From Avoscillospira sp045579045 (GTDB taxonomy: Bacteria > Bacillota > Clostridia > Oscillospirales > Oscillospiraceae): DNA of 34,958 nucleotides. Below, in pieces: positions 1 to 7,651 of the stretch; the first letter of the stretch is position 1, and the number at the start of each line of letters is the position of its first letter. The notes beneath the pieces were generated by a model. The model searched no databases. It saw only the letters and a list, made by a program, of their open reading frames with translations, and had not been told where the DNA came from. The stretch covers positions 1-34,958 of the forward strand of contig JAZNLL010000006.1 of NCBI GenBank assembly GCA_045579045.1, read 5' to 3'. Both the position numbers and the translations under genes were made by a program.

Positions 1-190
1 ACATTGCATCTGCTCTGCTGGACTACATGTACAATGTGGAAATCACCGATGCAGAAGGCAATGTGCAGAACATCCAGGCCAGCGTTGTCTGCTATCTGAA
101 GAGAGGTCTTGCAGGTTCTACCAATGTCAAGCAGCTCAATATGTTCAGATCTATGTACTACTACAACCAAGTTGCTAACAGCTACTTTGG
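1..190 (+). repeat. Left arm of a terminal inverted repeat (copy of 34731-34920)
   Basis: Bases 1-190 match the reverse complement of 34731-34920 without gaps, with about 15 mismatches by hand count. Bases 1-75 are identical, then there is one mismatch at 76, and differences cluster after base 103. The repeat probably continues to the left of the window. It is coding in both copies. Confidence 0.9.
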
Positions 191-197
191 TCAGTAA
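1..197 (+). CDS. 3' end of a repeated gene of unknown function (partial)
   Basis: Only the last 64 codons are visible; the gene enters from the left edge in frame from base 3 and stops at TAA 195-197. The visible residues include ASALLDYMYNVEITD and end in YYYNQVANSYFGQ. I do not recognise a named family. The tail vaguely resembles a C-terminal region seen in some secreted clostridial proteins that ends in a Tyr/Ala-rich helix and YF, but that is recollection, not proof. The same C-terminus recurs at the right end of the window on the opposite strand, with the first 75 bases identical. A strong hairpin terminator follows at once, so this gene ends its transcription unit. Confidence 0.75.
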   Translation, partial: IASALLDYMYNVEITDAEGNVQNIQASVVCYLKRGLAGSTNVKQLNMFRSMYYYNQVANSYFGQ

Positions 198-238
198 TTG
201 AAGCAAAAATTGACTAGGTTCAACCAGTAGCAATAAAA

Positions 239-269
239 ATCCCCCCGCATAGCGGGGGGATTTCATTTT
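239..269. terminator. Intrinsic terminator after the left partial gene
   Basis: A perfect 10-bp stem, ATCCCCCCGC and GCGGGGGGAT with an ATA loop, is followed by TTCATTTT and preceded by an A-run. It lies 42 bases after the stop codon of the left partial gene and can work in both directions. Confidence 0.9.
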
Positions 270-447
270 GGGCATAGCCCTAATTTAGCGGCGATGCATA
301 AATCGCATTTGGTTGGCCTGCCAGCCATGCACAAGATTACCTGCTGTCCAAACGCTCATTTGAGGTAGTATGCTTACGAGTATTCGTATGTACTAACCTA
401 TGTATGGCATTACTCTGTTTACTCACTACAATGCTTATACTCTTTTA
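270..447. other. Intergenic stretch without a recognisable gene
   Basis: No gene with a credible ribosome binding site is visible. A 24-codon frame starting near 295 lacks a Shine-Dalgarno sequence. An imperfect palindrome lies at 367-394 (AGTA...TACGA paired with TCGTA...TACT). Because the stretch ends in a terminator-like hairpin at 448-473, it could encode a small RNA read to the right, but I see no convincing promoter. Confidence 0.35.
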
Positions 448-473
448 AACCACGCGTCTATCGCGTGGTTTTC
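448..473 (+). terminator. Terminator-like hairpin
   Basis: AACCACGCG pairs perfectly with CGCGTGGTT across a five-base loop and is followed by TTC. There is no gene immediately to the left, which is the main reason to suspect a small RNA ending here. It could also back up the terminator at 484-515 for leftward transcription. Confidence 0.55.
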
Positions 474-483
474 GTATACAAAA

Positions 484-515
484 AGAAGAACCACCCCATT
501 GGATGGTTCTTCTTA
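484..515 (-). terminator. Terminator of the tRNA-Val gene
   Basis: An 11-bp perfect stem (AAGAAGAACCA with TGGTTCTTCTT) begins two bases past the tRNA CCA end. Read leftward it runs into a T-run (A-run 481-485 on the plus strand). This is the expected 3' end of the tRNA transcript. Confidence 0.85.
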
Positions 516-517
516 CT

Positions 518-593
518 GGTGGACGATATAGGACTCGAACCTATGACCTTCCGCACGTCAAGCGGATGCTCTAGCCAGCTGAGCTAATCGTCC
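518..593 (-). tRNA. tRNA-Val, anticodon GAC
   Basis: A 76-nt cloverleaf is readable on the minus strand. The acceptor stem is GGACGAT paired with ATCGTCC, the D-arm contains AGCTCAGCTGG, and the anticodon stem TCCGC/GCGGA encloses loop TTGACGT, giving anticodon GAC. The T-arm has GGTTCGAGTCC. The discriminator A and the CCA end (518-520) are encoded. It has its own promoter at 607-635 and terminator at 484-515, so it appears to be a single-gene transcript. Confidence 0.96.
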
Positions 594-606
594 GGCAACG
601 AAATGT

Positions 607-635
607 ATTATACATGAGCTTCAGAAAAAAGTCAA
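607..635 (-). promoter_or_regulatory. Promoter of tRNA-Val, embedded in the murI terminator
   Basis: On the minus strand, TTGACT (630-635) and TATAAT (607-612) are separated by 17 bases, a near-consensus sigma-A promoter. Predicted initiation is around base 600, a few bases before the tRNA. The -35 box is part of the 3' arm of the murI terminator stem. Confidence 0.85.
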
Positions 636-682
636 CAGTTTTTTTGAGAAAATCAACATTTTCTCTGACAAAAGCTGTTGAC
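625..682 (-). terminator. murI operon terminator
   Basis: Read leftward from the murI stop, GTCAACAG pairs with CTGTTGAC as an outer stem. A second inner stem is GAGAAAAT with ATTTTCTC. The outer stem is followed by six T residues (A-run 625-630 on plus). The murI stop codon is one base away. Confidence 0.85.
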
Positions 683-683
683 C

Positions 684-1460
684 TTATTCTTCGATATTCA
701 AAAGCATTTGGCAGCGGTGGAGGAGTTCTGCATCTTCTGCGGAATTGAGAAATTCCACACGGCCGGGGACGGGCTGGGGGTTCAGCAGTCCCTTCTGCGC
801 CAGCAGCCGCTGCAGCTGCCGTGCCACACCGTCACCGCCATCCAGCAGTTCCGGTGCTCTGCCGATCAGTCGGCGGATCACAGGGGTCAGGAAGGGATAA
901 TGGGTACAACCCAGCACCACCGCATCCACAGGCACTTTGGTGAAAGGCTCCAGCTTCTCCAGCAGGTAAGCTTCCACTTCCTCGCCGTCCATTTCGCCAC
1001 GCTCCACGAACTCCATGAGGCCGCTGCAGGGAATGGGCACGATCTCGGCCTGATCGTCAAACTGATGCCACAGGTCGGCAAATTTCTGCTCGCTGAGGGT
1101 CATGGCCGTTGCCAGAACCAGAATTCTGCCGCCGGGATGACGCTCCACCGCAGGCTTCAGAGCAGGCTCTGTGCCGATGATGATGAGATCGGGATATCTC
1201 TCCCGCAGCAGAGCGGCCGCCGCCGAAGTGGCGGTATTGCAGGCCAGCACCAGAGCTTTCACACCACGGTCAATGAGATATTCTGCCGCTTTTAAGGTCA
1301 GCTGCTGTACTTCCTCCGGAGGACGGACACCGTAAGGGGCATGGAGAGAATCGCCGTAATAGAGACAATTTTCTCCCGGCAGAAGCTTTCGGGTCTGCCG
1401 CAGAATGCTGATGCCGCCAAGGCCGCTGTCAAAAAAGCCGATGGGGGCTGTGGGTCTCAC
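684..1460 (-). CDS. murI: Glutamate racemase
   Basis: Interconverts L- and D-glutamate, supplying D-Glu for peptidoglycan. The 258-residue protein has the family length and motifs: FDSGLGG (residues 9-15) with the conserved Asp-Ser, PYG at 42-44, ACNTATSA with the first catalytic Cys74, GTEPA at 96-100, and GCTHYP with the second catalytic Cys185. Translation starts at GTG 1458-1460, which overlaps the TGA of the upstream membrane-protein gene by four bases, so the two are probably translationally coupled. An AGGTGA Shine-Dalgarno lies inside the upstream gene. It is the last gene before a strong terminator. No truncation or missing active-site residue is seen. Identification is firm. Confidence 0.97.
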   Translation of the reverse strand: MRPTAPIGFFDSGLGGISILRQTRKLLPGENCLYYGDSLHAPYGVRPPEEVQQLTLKAAEYLIDRGVKALVLACNTATSAAAALLRERYPDLIIIGTEPALKPAVERHPGGRILVLATAMTLSEQKFADLWHQFDDQAEIVPIPCSGLMEFVERGEMDGEEVEAYLLEKLEPFTKVPVDAVVLGCTHYPFLTPVIRRLIGRAPELLDGGDGVARQLQRLLAQKGLLNPQPVPGRVEFLNSAEDAELLHRCQMLLNIEE

Positions 1461-2323
1461 AGGAGATCACCTGCTCCTTCCGTTTCTTCGTTTTCTTCGA
1501 TCTCTTCGATTTCTTCTTCGTTCTCTGCGATTTCCTCGGTTTCAGTCGGTTCGTCTGCTTCTTCCGCAGGCTCTTCGATTTCTTCCTCCTCACGCTTCCG
1601 GGAGGGACGCAGGAGCAGCCACAGGTTGGCAAAGAGCCACAAAATCGCAGCCATATAGCCATAGACAGAGGCGGCAGAGGTCTTGACCATAGCGGCTGCG
1701 CTGAAGAACACACCGCACAGGCAGAAGAAGGTGGTCATCCGCCGTGCGCCCTTGTCAAAGCAGAAGCCGCCCAGATGGAAGGTGGCGCACATGATGCTGA
1801 TGAGGGCGAACAGGTCATAGCAATAGTCGATGATCAGGGGGTCACGGGTCCAGAAGCGGAAGCGGCACACCAGATCCACCACATAGAAGGCAGAGGGGAT
1901 CATAAACAAAGGTGCGGGAATCTTCGTGCCGAAGAAGCGGCCGGCGGCGGTTGCGCCCCAGCAGATGCCCACAAGAATACTGCCGAATGCCAGCATCTTG
2001 TCGCCTTGCTGCACGCGGTTCATCAGCAGGGTAATACCGGCAACGATCATCAGAAATGCTGCCGCTGCGCCCAGCGCCATCTCGACAACACCGTTGCCGG
2101 CAATGGCATTGTATTTCTTACGGCTCTTGAGGCTGCGGCTGTACAGGCCAAAAGCCAGAACAGCCAGCACCGTGATCACGGAGAAGAACAAGATGCCCTT
2201 TCCCGTTGCCATGCCATTTTCATCAAAGGCAAAGGACAGCTGGCTCAGCCGCAGGAAAAATGCCGCCAGCGCCAGAAGCAGCGTCGCAATCATCATATTT
2301 GTTCGGGTGAATTTCTCTTTCAT
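1457..2323 (-). CDS. Multi-spanning membrane protein with acidic C-terminal tail, function unknown
   Basis: A predicted protein of 288 residues with about seven or eight hydrophobic membrane segments, the first near residues 9-25 and the last near 220-238. After a basic stop-transfer stretch it ends in a tail of about 45 residues made almost entirely of Glu, Ala, Thr and Asn, presumably cytoplasmic. I do not recognise the family. I chose the ATG at 2321-2323 because AAGGTGGG sits seven to eight bases upstream; a GTG four codons earlier would overlap that ribosome binding site. The stop overlaps the murI GTG by four bases, which ties it to murI expression but does not by itself imply a cell-wall role. 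Confidence 0.75.
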   Translation of the reverse strand: MKEKFTRTNMMIATLLLALAAFFLRLSQLSFAFDENGMATGKGILFFSVITVLAVLAFGLYSRSLKSRKKYNAIAGNGVVEMALGAAAAFLMIVAGITLLMNRVQQGDKMLAFGSILVGICWGATAAGRFFGTKIPAPLFMIPSAFYVVDLVCRFRFWTRDPLIIDYCYDLFALISIMCATFHLGGFCFDKGARRMTTFFCLCGVFFSAAAMVKTSAASVYGYMAAILWLFANLWLLLRPSRKREEEEIEEPAEEADEPTETEEIAENEEEIEEIEENEETEGAGDLL

Positions 2324-2376
2324 AGAAGTTCCCACCTTTTTCCATCGTTATCTGTTAGTATACCACAGATATGGCT

Positions 2377-3030
2377 TTAGGTCAAACAATACCAGCGGTT
2401 GAGGATGCCTGTCTGGGTAAAGCCCAGGCGGGTGTAGAGGGCGAGGGCTTTTTCGTTGGTGGAGGCCACCTTCAGACGGACGGTTTTTCTGGGTACCATG
2501 GGCAAAACCGATAAGGCAAAATCGTAGCCCAAGCCCCGAAATTCCGGCAAAACGGCGATGCTCTCCAGTCCGTTCTCGGAAATTTCTGCGATTGCCGCAA
2601 ATTTTTCGCCTTTTTTTGCCAAAAAACCGCAATCTTTTTCAAGAATTCGCAGCAAATCCGCCTTTCCATAGGTGGATGCGCCGGGAAAATCACGGAAACA
2701 GGCATTGTAAATATCCAAAAATGCCTGTCCGTTTTCCTCCGACAGGGGGACCGGCTTCACGGGGCTGCCCGTGGGCAAGGCTGCCTTTTCCACTTCCATG
2801 GCAATCATATCGTAGGCATGTCTGGCGGGCAATTCTTCCAAATCATAGGAGGCATAGACTTCCTCCGCGCCGACGGCGCGGCAGAAACCGAGACATTCCT
2901 GCAAAAAGGCTTCGGTCTGCCCATTCCAGATGGCCCGAACCACCACATAGGCTCTGCCGCTGACGGCGATCTCCTTCAAAACCAGTGATGCAAGACCATG
3001 GGTGCCAGTGAACATGGGGATGTCTTTCAT
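2377..3030 (-). CDS. GNAT-family N-acetyltransferase
   Basis: A 217-residue protein whose C-terminal third carries the GNAT fold signature. It has beta-4/loop IAVLPEFRGLGYDFAL, the acetyl-CoA pyrophosphate-binding region with R-G-L-G-Y in place of the more usual R-G-x-G-x-[AG], then VRLKVASTNEKALALYTRLGF. The N-terminal part is less conserved. The substrate cannot be inferred. The start ATG (3028-3030) overlaps the tatD TGA by four bases and has GGAGG eight bases upstream; longer in-frame versions would run deep into tatD. It is therefore the second gene of a tatD-GNAT pair. GNAT proteins acetylate small molecules or protein N-termini, but nothing here distinguishes these. Confidence 0.85.
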   Translation of the reverse strand: MKDIPMFTGTHGLASLVLKEIAVSGRAYVVVRAIWNGQTEAFLQECLGFCRAVGAEEVYASYDLEELPARHAYDMIAMEVEKAALPTGSPVKPVPLSEENGQAFLDIYNACFRDFPGASTYGKADLLRILEKDCGFLAKKGEKFAAIAEISENGLESIAVLPEFRGLGYDFALSVLPMVPRKTVRLKVASTNEKALALYTRLGFTQTGILNRWYCLT

Positions 3031-3809
3031 TTGGGTTCCTCCATGCGGAACAGACGCAGGGCATTTTCTCTTGTGATTTTCGCGATCTGCTCCGGAGAAA
3101 GTCCGCGGAGTTCCGCGATCTTCTCCGCCATTTTGGGCAGCATGGTGGAATCGCACCGTCTGCCTCGGTAGGGTTCCGGAGCCATGTAGGGGCAGTCCGT
3201 CTCCAGAAGGAGCTTATCCAAGGGCGCCCACTGGGCGACCTCTACGGCTTTTCTGGCATTTTTAAAGGTGATAACTCCGGTAAAGCCCATATAATAGCCC
3301 CGTTTTACCACTTCCTTGGCATATTCCAGAGAGCCGGAGAAGCAATGGAACACACCCTTCACCGTGGGAAATTCATCTACGATCTTCAAGGCATCCTCAT
3401 AGGCATCCCGTTGATGGATGATGACAGGCATATCCAACTCCGCCGCCAGCTCCATTTGCTTACGGAAGGCCACCTGCTGCTGACTTCTCGGCACATCCTC
3501 ATAATAATAGTCCAGACCGATCTCGCCGATGGCCATGACCTTTTCCCGGCCTGCCAGATTGCGGTAACGCGCCACCAGCACATCATCCACATTGGCAGCA
3601 TCATCGGGATGACTGCCCACAGCGGCATAGATGAAGTCGTATTCCTCCGCCAGACGAACAGACTTCAGGCTGCTTTCCAGATCACAGCCGATATTCATAA
3701 TTCGTCCGATGCCGTGGTCTGCCATGGAGGCAAGCAGTTCCTTCTGATCCTCGGCAAAGCGGCGCTGGTCATAATGGGCATGGGAATCGAAAATCCAATG
3801 TTCAGTCAT
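3027..3809 (-). CDS. tatD: TatD-family metal-dependent hydrolase / DNase
   Basis: A 260-residue amidohydrolase-fold protein of normal TatD/YcfH length. Metal-binding and catalytic motifs are all present: DSHAHYD with His10 and His12, GEIGLDYYY with Glu96, VIIHQRDA with His132, FHCFSG with His155, and LLETDCPYMAP with Asp205 followed by a P-x-RG substrate loop. The family is associated with 3'-5' exonuclease activity and DNA quality control. It has an AAGGAG site just ahead of its ATG and is translationally coupled (4-base overlap) to the downstream GNAT gene. Family assignment is firm; the physiological substrate is not known from sequence. Confidence 0.95.
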   Translation of the reverse strand: MTEHWIFDSHAHYDQRRFAEDQKELLASMADHGIGRIMNIGCDLESSLKSVRLAEEYDFIYAAVGSHPDDAANVDDVLVARYRNLAGREKVMAIGEIGLDYYYEDVPRSQQQVAFRKQMELAAELDMPVIIHQRDAYEDALKIVDEFPTVKGVFHCFSGSLEYAKEVVKRGYYMGFTGVITFKNARKAVEVAQWAPLDKLLLETDCPYMAPEPYRGRRCDSTMLPKMAEKIAELRGLSPEQIAKITRENALRLFRMEEPK

Positions 3810-3844
3810 ACCATTCTCCTTGGGGTGTTTTATTTATCATACTA

Positions 3845-3877
3845 CAAAAAACCGCCCTTTGAAAGGGCGGTTTTTTT
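3845..3877. terminator. Bidirectional terminator after the exporter operon
   Basis: AAACCGCCCTTT and its complement form a near-perfect stem flanked by an A-run and a seven-T run. It starts within the stop codon of the permease gene (leftward) and lies upstream of tatD, insulating the two transcription units. Confidence 0.9.
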
Positions 3878-5153
3878 ATTCGTAGCGCAGGGCATCGATG
3901 GGGTTCATCTTGGCGGCCTTATTGGCAGGATAATAGCCAAAGAACACACCGATGGCAAGGGAGAAGCCCAACGACAAAGCAATGCTGCCCACAGAAGGTG
4001 TCGCCATGGCACCCATGAGATCCGAGGCCAGCACACCGCCTGCCACACCCAATATCACACCGATGACACCGCCCAGCAGGCACATAATCATGGCTTCCAC
4101 GATAAACTGCATACGGATAGACTCGTTGGTGGCACCCAAGGCTTTTCTGGTACCGATCTCACGGGTTCGCTCCGTGACGGACACCAGCATGATATTCATG
4201 ACACCGATGCCGCCGACCAACAGGGCGATGCCTGCAATGACGGAAATGGCGGTGACGATGGTATCCATCATATCCGACATGACGGAGATCATAGCGGACA
4301 TGCTGAAGGCAGAGACCTTGAAATAGCGGTTGGAGCGGTAGAAGCCCTCCAGATAGCCTTCGATCTTCTTTGCCAGATCATCGGAGTCTACCCCCACCTT
4401 GGAGACCACAGCAAAGGTCTGATAGTTTTTGCTGTGGGTGAAGTTTTTTGCCGTATTGAGGGGGATATAGCAGTCCGTTCCGGCAGTCATCATGCCCATG
4501 GCTGCGGCGGTATCGTCCTTTTCATAGACACCCACGATGGTATATTCCGCCATGCGCCCGTCCAATTCACAGTGAACGGTCTGCCCCAGCGCCGCTTCCG
4601 GCTCACATTGGAGCAGTTCTTCCACAAATTCATCGGCAACCAGACAGACATTGCGGCCCTTGACCGACTCCTCCTGCGAGATCAGCCGACCTGCCAACAG
4701 GGTCTTATCGTTGGCGACGAAATAACCCTGACTGACGCCGATGACTGTAACGGTCTCCGACTCGTTGCCTTTTTTGACCTGGGTACTGCCCACGGTCTCA
4801 GAGGCGGAGACGGCTTCGATCTCATGGGAAAATTCCTCCATCAGATCATAGATCATCTCATCGGTGAAATACTCCTGCTCCGTCAGTTCCTTTCTGCTTT
4901 CCTCGGCACCGAATTGGATACCATCCTCCCGTTTTTCCGGTTCGTTTTCCCGACGGGTCAGCATGACATTGATATTGTTGGCACCCATATCCTGCATGGA
5001 GGTGGAGACTGTATTGGTGACGGAATTGCCCACGGTCATAATGGCAATGACGGCGGCAATGCCGATGATGATACCCAGCATGGTCAGCAGGGCTCTGGAC
5101 TTGTTGGCCTTGAGACTGGCTACTGCCATACGGAGATTTTCCATGACCATCAT
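3876..5153 (-). CDS. MacB/FtsX-type ABC transporter permease (YknZ-like)
   Basis: The 425-residue protein has one N-terminal membrane helix (about residues 19-43, containing TMLGIIIGIAAVIAIMTVG). A large extracytoplasmic MacB_PCD-type domain follows, then three C-terminal helices (from about 285) with the typical FtsX motif VGGIGVMNIMLVSVTERTREIGTRKALGA broken over the second helix. This is MacB permease topology without a fused ATPase, as in Bacillus YknZ. The ATG at 5151-5153 overlaps the ATPase gene TGA by four bases; two further Met codons follow within four residues, so the exact start is slightly uncertain. With the adaptor and ATPase it should form a tripartite exporter for peptides or drugs at the cell envelope. 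Confidence 0.93.
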   Translation of the reverse strand: MMVMENLRMAVASLKANKSRALLTMLGIIIGIAAVIAIMTVGNSVTNTVSTSMQDMGANNINVMLTRRENEPEKREDGIQFGAEESRKELTEQEYFTDEMIYDLMEEFSHEIEAVSASETVGSTQVKKGNESETVTVIGVSQGYFVANDKTLLAGRLISQEESVKGRNVCLVADEFVEELLQCEPEAALGQTVHCELDGRMAEYTIVGVYEKDDTAAAMGMMTAGTDCYIPLNTAKNFTHSKNYQTFAVVSKVGVDSDDLAKKIEGYLEGFYRSNRYFKVSAFSMSAMISVMSDMMDTIVTAISVIAGIALLVGGIGVMNIMLVSVTERTREIGTRKALGATNESIRMQFIVEAMIMCLLGGVIGVILGVAGGVLASDLMGAMATPSVGSIALSLGFSLAIGVFFGYYPANKAAKMNPIDALRYE

Positions 5154-5848
5154 AGGCCTGCACCTGCCCTTTCTCCCGTGATGAAACCATCGGAGATGGT
5201 GACGATCCGGTCAGTCTCCTCTGCCAGTTCCATGGAATGGGTGATGAGGACGATGGTCTTGCCCTGCTCCTTATTAAGGCGGTGGAACAGATCCATGACC
5301 GTTCGGCCTGTTTTGGAATCCAATGCACCGGTGGGTTCGTCTGCCAGAATGATGGCAGGGTCGTTGGCCATGGCTCTGGCAATGGCCACACGCTGCTTCT
5401 GTCCGCCGGAAAGCTCCTCCGGCAGGTGGGTCTCACGGTCGCCCATTTCCACCAGATTCAGCAGTTCTCTGGCGCGGCGCACCCGCTCCTTGGCCGGTAC
5501 ACCGCCATAGAGCATGGGCAGTTCCACATTCTTCCGGGCATTGGTCTTTGCCACCAGATTATAGGTCTGGAACACAAAGCCGATCTTCTGGTTGCGGATA
5601 AAGCTCAGTTCCCGGTCAGTGGCCCGGCTCACATCCACACCGTCGATGATATATTCCCCTTCGGTGGGACGGTCCAGCAGGCCGATGACATTCATCAAAG
5701 TGGTCTTGCCGGAGCCGGATGCGCCTACGATGGCGACAAATTCCCCTTCCCGGACATCCAGATCGATGCCGTTGAGAATCTGCAGTTCATTGGGCTGACC
5801 GATATAAAACCGCTTGATGATGTTCCGCAGATGTAAGATCTCTTTCAA
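5150..5848 (-). CDS. ABC transporter ATP-binding protein (MacB/LolD/YknY type)
   Basis: A complete nucleotide-binding domain of 232 residues. It has Walker A GASGSGKTT at 42-50, Q-loop FVFQTYNL, signature LSGGQKQRVAIARA, Walker B IILADEPTGALD, and the switch histidine in LITHS. The best start is TTG at 5846-5848: GGGAGG lies eight bases upstream, and the reading begins two bases before the adaptor stop codon's far side, whereas an upstream ATG would run well into the adaptor gene. It is coupled by a four-base overlap to the permease. This family powers export from, or at, the membrane with an adaptor protein rather than classical import. Confidence 0.95.
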   Translation of the reverse strand: MKEILHLRNIIKRFYIGQPNELQILNGIDLDVREGEFVAIVGASGSGKTTLMNVIGLLDRPTEGEYIIDGVDVSRATDRELSFIRNQKIGFVFQTYNLVAKTNARKNVELPMLYGGVPAKERVRRARELLNLVEMGDRETHLPEELSGGQKQRVAIARAMANDPAIILADEPTGALDSKTGRTVMDLFHRLNKEQGKTIVLITHSMELAEETDRIVTISDGFITGERAGAGL

Positions 5849-5849
5849 A

Positions 5850-7457
5850 TCAGAAGCCTCCCATTTCCATGCCCATGGCCTCGAACACCTCCAGCATGGA
5901 GCTGCCCTCAGAGACCACACGGACTTGCTGACCTTCTGTCAGATCACCGGAGACTTCCGTATAATAATTGCTTTCCAGCAGCACCTTGACGGGCACAACT
6001 GTCAGGGTGTCGTCCTCCCCTACCACTTCCACGAAGCGGCTGCCGTCCTCTGCCGTCTGGACGGCATTGTAGGGTACGGTGAGGCAGTTTTCATGCTGGG
6101 CGATGATGATGGATAGATTGGCAGACATATCCAGCCGCAGGCGGTCCGTTTGGGTATCCACAGAAATTTTTACCTCATAGGTGGGGTCGGTGGATTGCAT
6201 CCCGGCTGTGACTGTGGCCGTGGGGGAAATGAACACTACGGTGCCTTCCAGTTCCTGTTCCCGGGTGGCATCGGTCTTGATGAGGACCTTCTGCCCCAGC
6301 GCAATATCGGAAATATCGTACTGGCCGATCTGGGCGGAGATCTCAAAGCCGGAGCAATCCTGTAGGGTCAGAACCGCACCCTGCATGTAGGTATCGCCGG
6401 GATCATAGTTGACCGCTGTGACCGTGCCGCCGAAGGGGGCAGTCAAAACGCCCTTTTCCAGCTGATCGGCGTAGAGATCCACCTGCTTCTGCTGCTGATC
6501 CGTGTTGGCGGAGACTGCTACAGACTTCTGGCCGGACTGGGCTGCTGCCACAGAACTGGCCTGGGCAGCTACCATGTTGTCATAGTTCTTCATGGCAGAG
6601 GTGTAGGTGTTATACATGGTGGTGACACTGCGCTCCATGTTCTTCACGGCGTTATCCGCCTGCTCCAAAGCTGCTTCCTTCTGGGTCAAAGCCGCTTCTG
6701 CCTGAGGAACGGAGGCGGCAAGCTCCGCCTTTCGGGTGTTCAGCTCCGTCAGACGGGGCAGCAGTTCATTGAGTCGCTGAGACTGCTGTTCCGTCAGGTT
6801 TTCCAAGGGCAAGCTCTGGAGATATTCCAGTTCGGAAAGGTCGTTTTCCACTTCCCACTGCTGCCGCAGCTGATAGTTGTATTCGCTCTGGGCATCCATC
6901 CATTCCCGTTCGGCATCGATACGGTCACGGCAGAGTTCATCCAGATCGATCTGGGCATTGAGATAGTTTTCCTGTGCTGTATCCACATTCTGCGCGGCAT
7001 TGTCGATCTGATAATCACTGTTGCGCAGGGCATCATCCACATTCCGCTGCGCATCGGTGGCGGAGATCTCATTACGCTGCTGAGACTGGTACAAAGCTCG
7101 CTGGGCCATCGTCAAGTCATCGGCGATGTCTTCCGTGTCAAAAACAGCCAGTTCCTGCCCGGCTTCCACCACATCGCCCACTTCCACATGGATGGCGGAG
7201 ATCTCCACGCCGGTCAGGTTTGCAGTCAGATCCTTGCTGCGAAGACTGATGACCTTACCGGTGGCACCGACGGAGCTGATGAGATCCCGTACCTCCACCT
7301 GTCCGGTCTCCATGGCGGTCATGGCTTCCAGACTCTTTCTCGCCTGCGCTGCCAGCGCACTGCAGGCACCCAAAATCACCGCCAGCACCAGCACGATCAC
7401 GACCAGTGTGACGATGAGTTTCTTTTTTGACTTCTTTTTGACCCCTGTGGCTTCCAT
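5850..7457 (-). CDS. MacA/YknX-like periplasmic-adaptor (HlyD family) protein
   Basis: A 535-residue adaptor. Basic N-terminus, one membrane anchor (about 14-36), then a biotinyl-lipoyl half-motif around residues 75-115 (VEVGDVVEAGQELAVFD). A long coiled-coil hairpin rich in Gln/Glu/Ala runs from about 120 to 310, followed by the second lipoyl half (LTAPFGGTVTAVNYDPGD) and beta-barrel domains. It is longer than typical MacA because of the extended coiled coil. It starts at ATG 7455-7457 with AAGGAG upstream and leads the three-gene exporter operon. The cargo is not indicated; related Bacillus YknWXYZ protects against the SdpC toxin, but that role is not evident here. Confidence 0.93.
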   Translation of the reverse strand: MEATGVKKKSKKKLIVTLVVIVLVLAVILGACSALAAQARKSLEAMTAMETGQVEVRDLISSVGATGKVISLRSKDLTANLTGVEISAIHVEVGDVVEAGQELAVFDTEDIADDLTMAQRALYQSQQRNEISATDAQRNVDDALRNSDYQIDNAAQNVDTAQENYLNAQIDLDELCRDRIDAEREWMDAQSEYNYQLRQQWEVENDLSELEYLQSLPLENLTEQQSQRLNELLPRLTELNTRKAELAASVPQAEAALTQKEAALEQADNAVKNMERSVTTMYNTYTSAMKNYDNMVAAQASSVAAAQSGQKSVAVSANTDQQQKQVDLYADQLEKGVLTAPFGGTVTAVNYDPGDTYMQGAVLTLQDCSGFEISAQIGQYDISDIALGQKVLIKTDATREQELEGTVVFISPTATVTAGMQSTDPTYEVKISVDTQTDRLRLDMSANLSIIIAQHENCLTVPYNAVQTAEDGSRFVEVVGEDDTLTVVPVKVLLESNYYTEVSGDLTEGQQVRVVSEGSSMLEVFEAMGMEMGGF

Positions 7458-7560
7458 AGCTGCACTCCTTGCATTTTATTGCTTACATTTTACCACCGCA
7501 TTCACATCCGAAAATGAACCATTCGTAAATGTTTGGTTACATTTTGGTTGCAAAAAACAG

Positions 7561-7613
7561 AGCAATTTTTCTCTCCCCCACCGCTTTGCGGAGCCCCCTC
7601 ATCAGAGGGGGCC
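7561..7613. repeat. Hairpin-rich intergenic element, probably a dispersed repeat
   Basis: GCCCCCTC (7593-7600) pairs perfectly with GAGGGGGC (7605-7612), flanked by TCTCTCCCCCACCGCTTTGCGGAG, which can itself fold. Sequences of this look recur between genes in many clostridial genomes to my recollection. Only one copy is in this window, so its repeated nature is inferred. It lies between the exporter promoter region and the glgP terminator. Confidence 0.5.
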
Positions 7614-7623
7614 ATATAAGGAA

Positions 7624-7650
7624 AAAATCCGCCCTTGCGGGCGGATTTTG
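7624..7650 (-). terminator. glgP terminator
   Basis: AAAATCCGCCC pairs with GGGCGGATTTT around a TTGC loop immediately past the glgP stop codon. Read leftward it ends in a T-rich run (A-run from 7622 on the plus strand). Confidence 0.9.
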
Positions 7651-7651
7651 A

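Noticed and set aside
295..369. 24-codon frame beginning MHKSHLVG
   Set aside because: No ribosome binding site, no promoter and unremarkable composition.
3345..5510. Very long open frame (721 codons) on the plus strand
   Set aside because: It lies antisense to tatD, the permease and the ATPase, is rich in His/Gln/Asp as typical of reverse-strand shadows, has no ribosome binding site, and runs through a bidirectional terminator.
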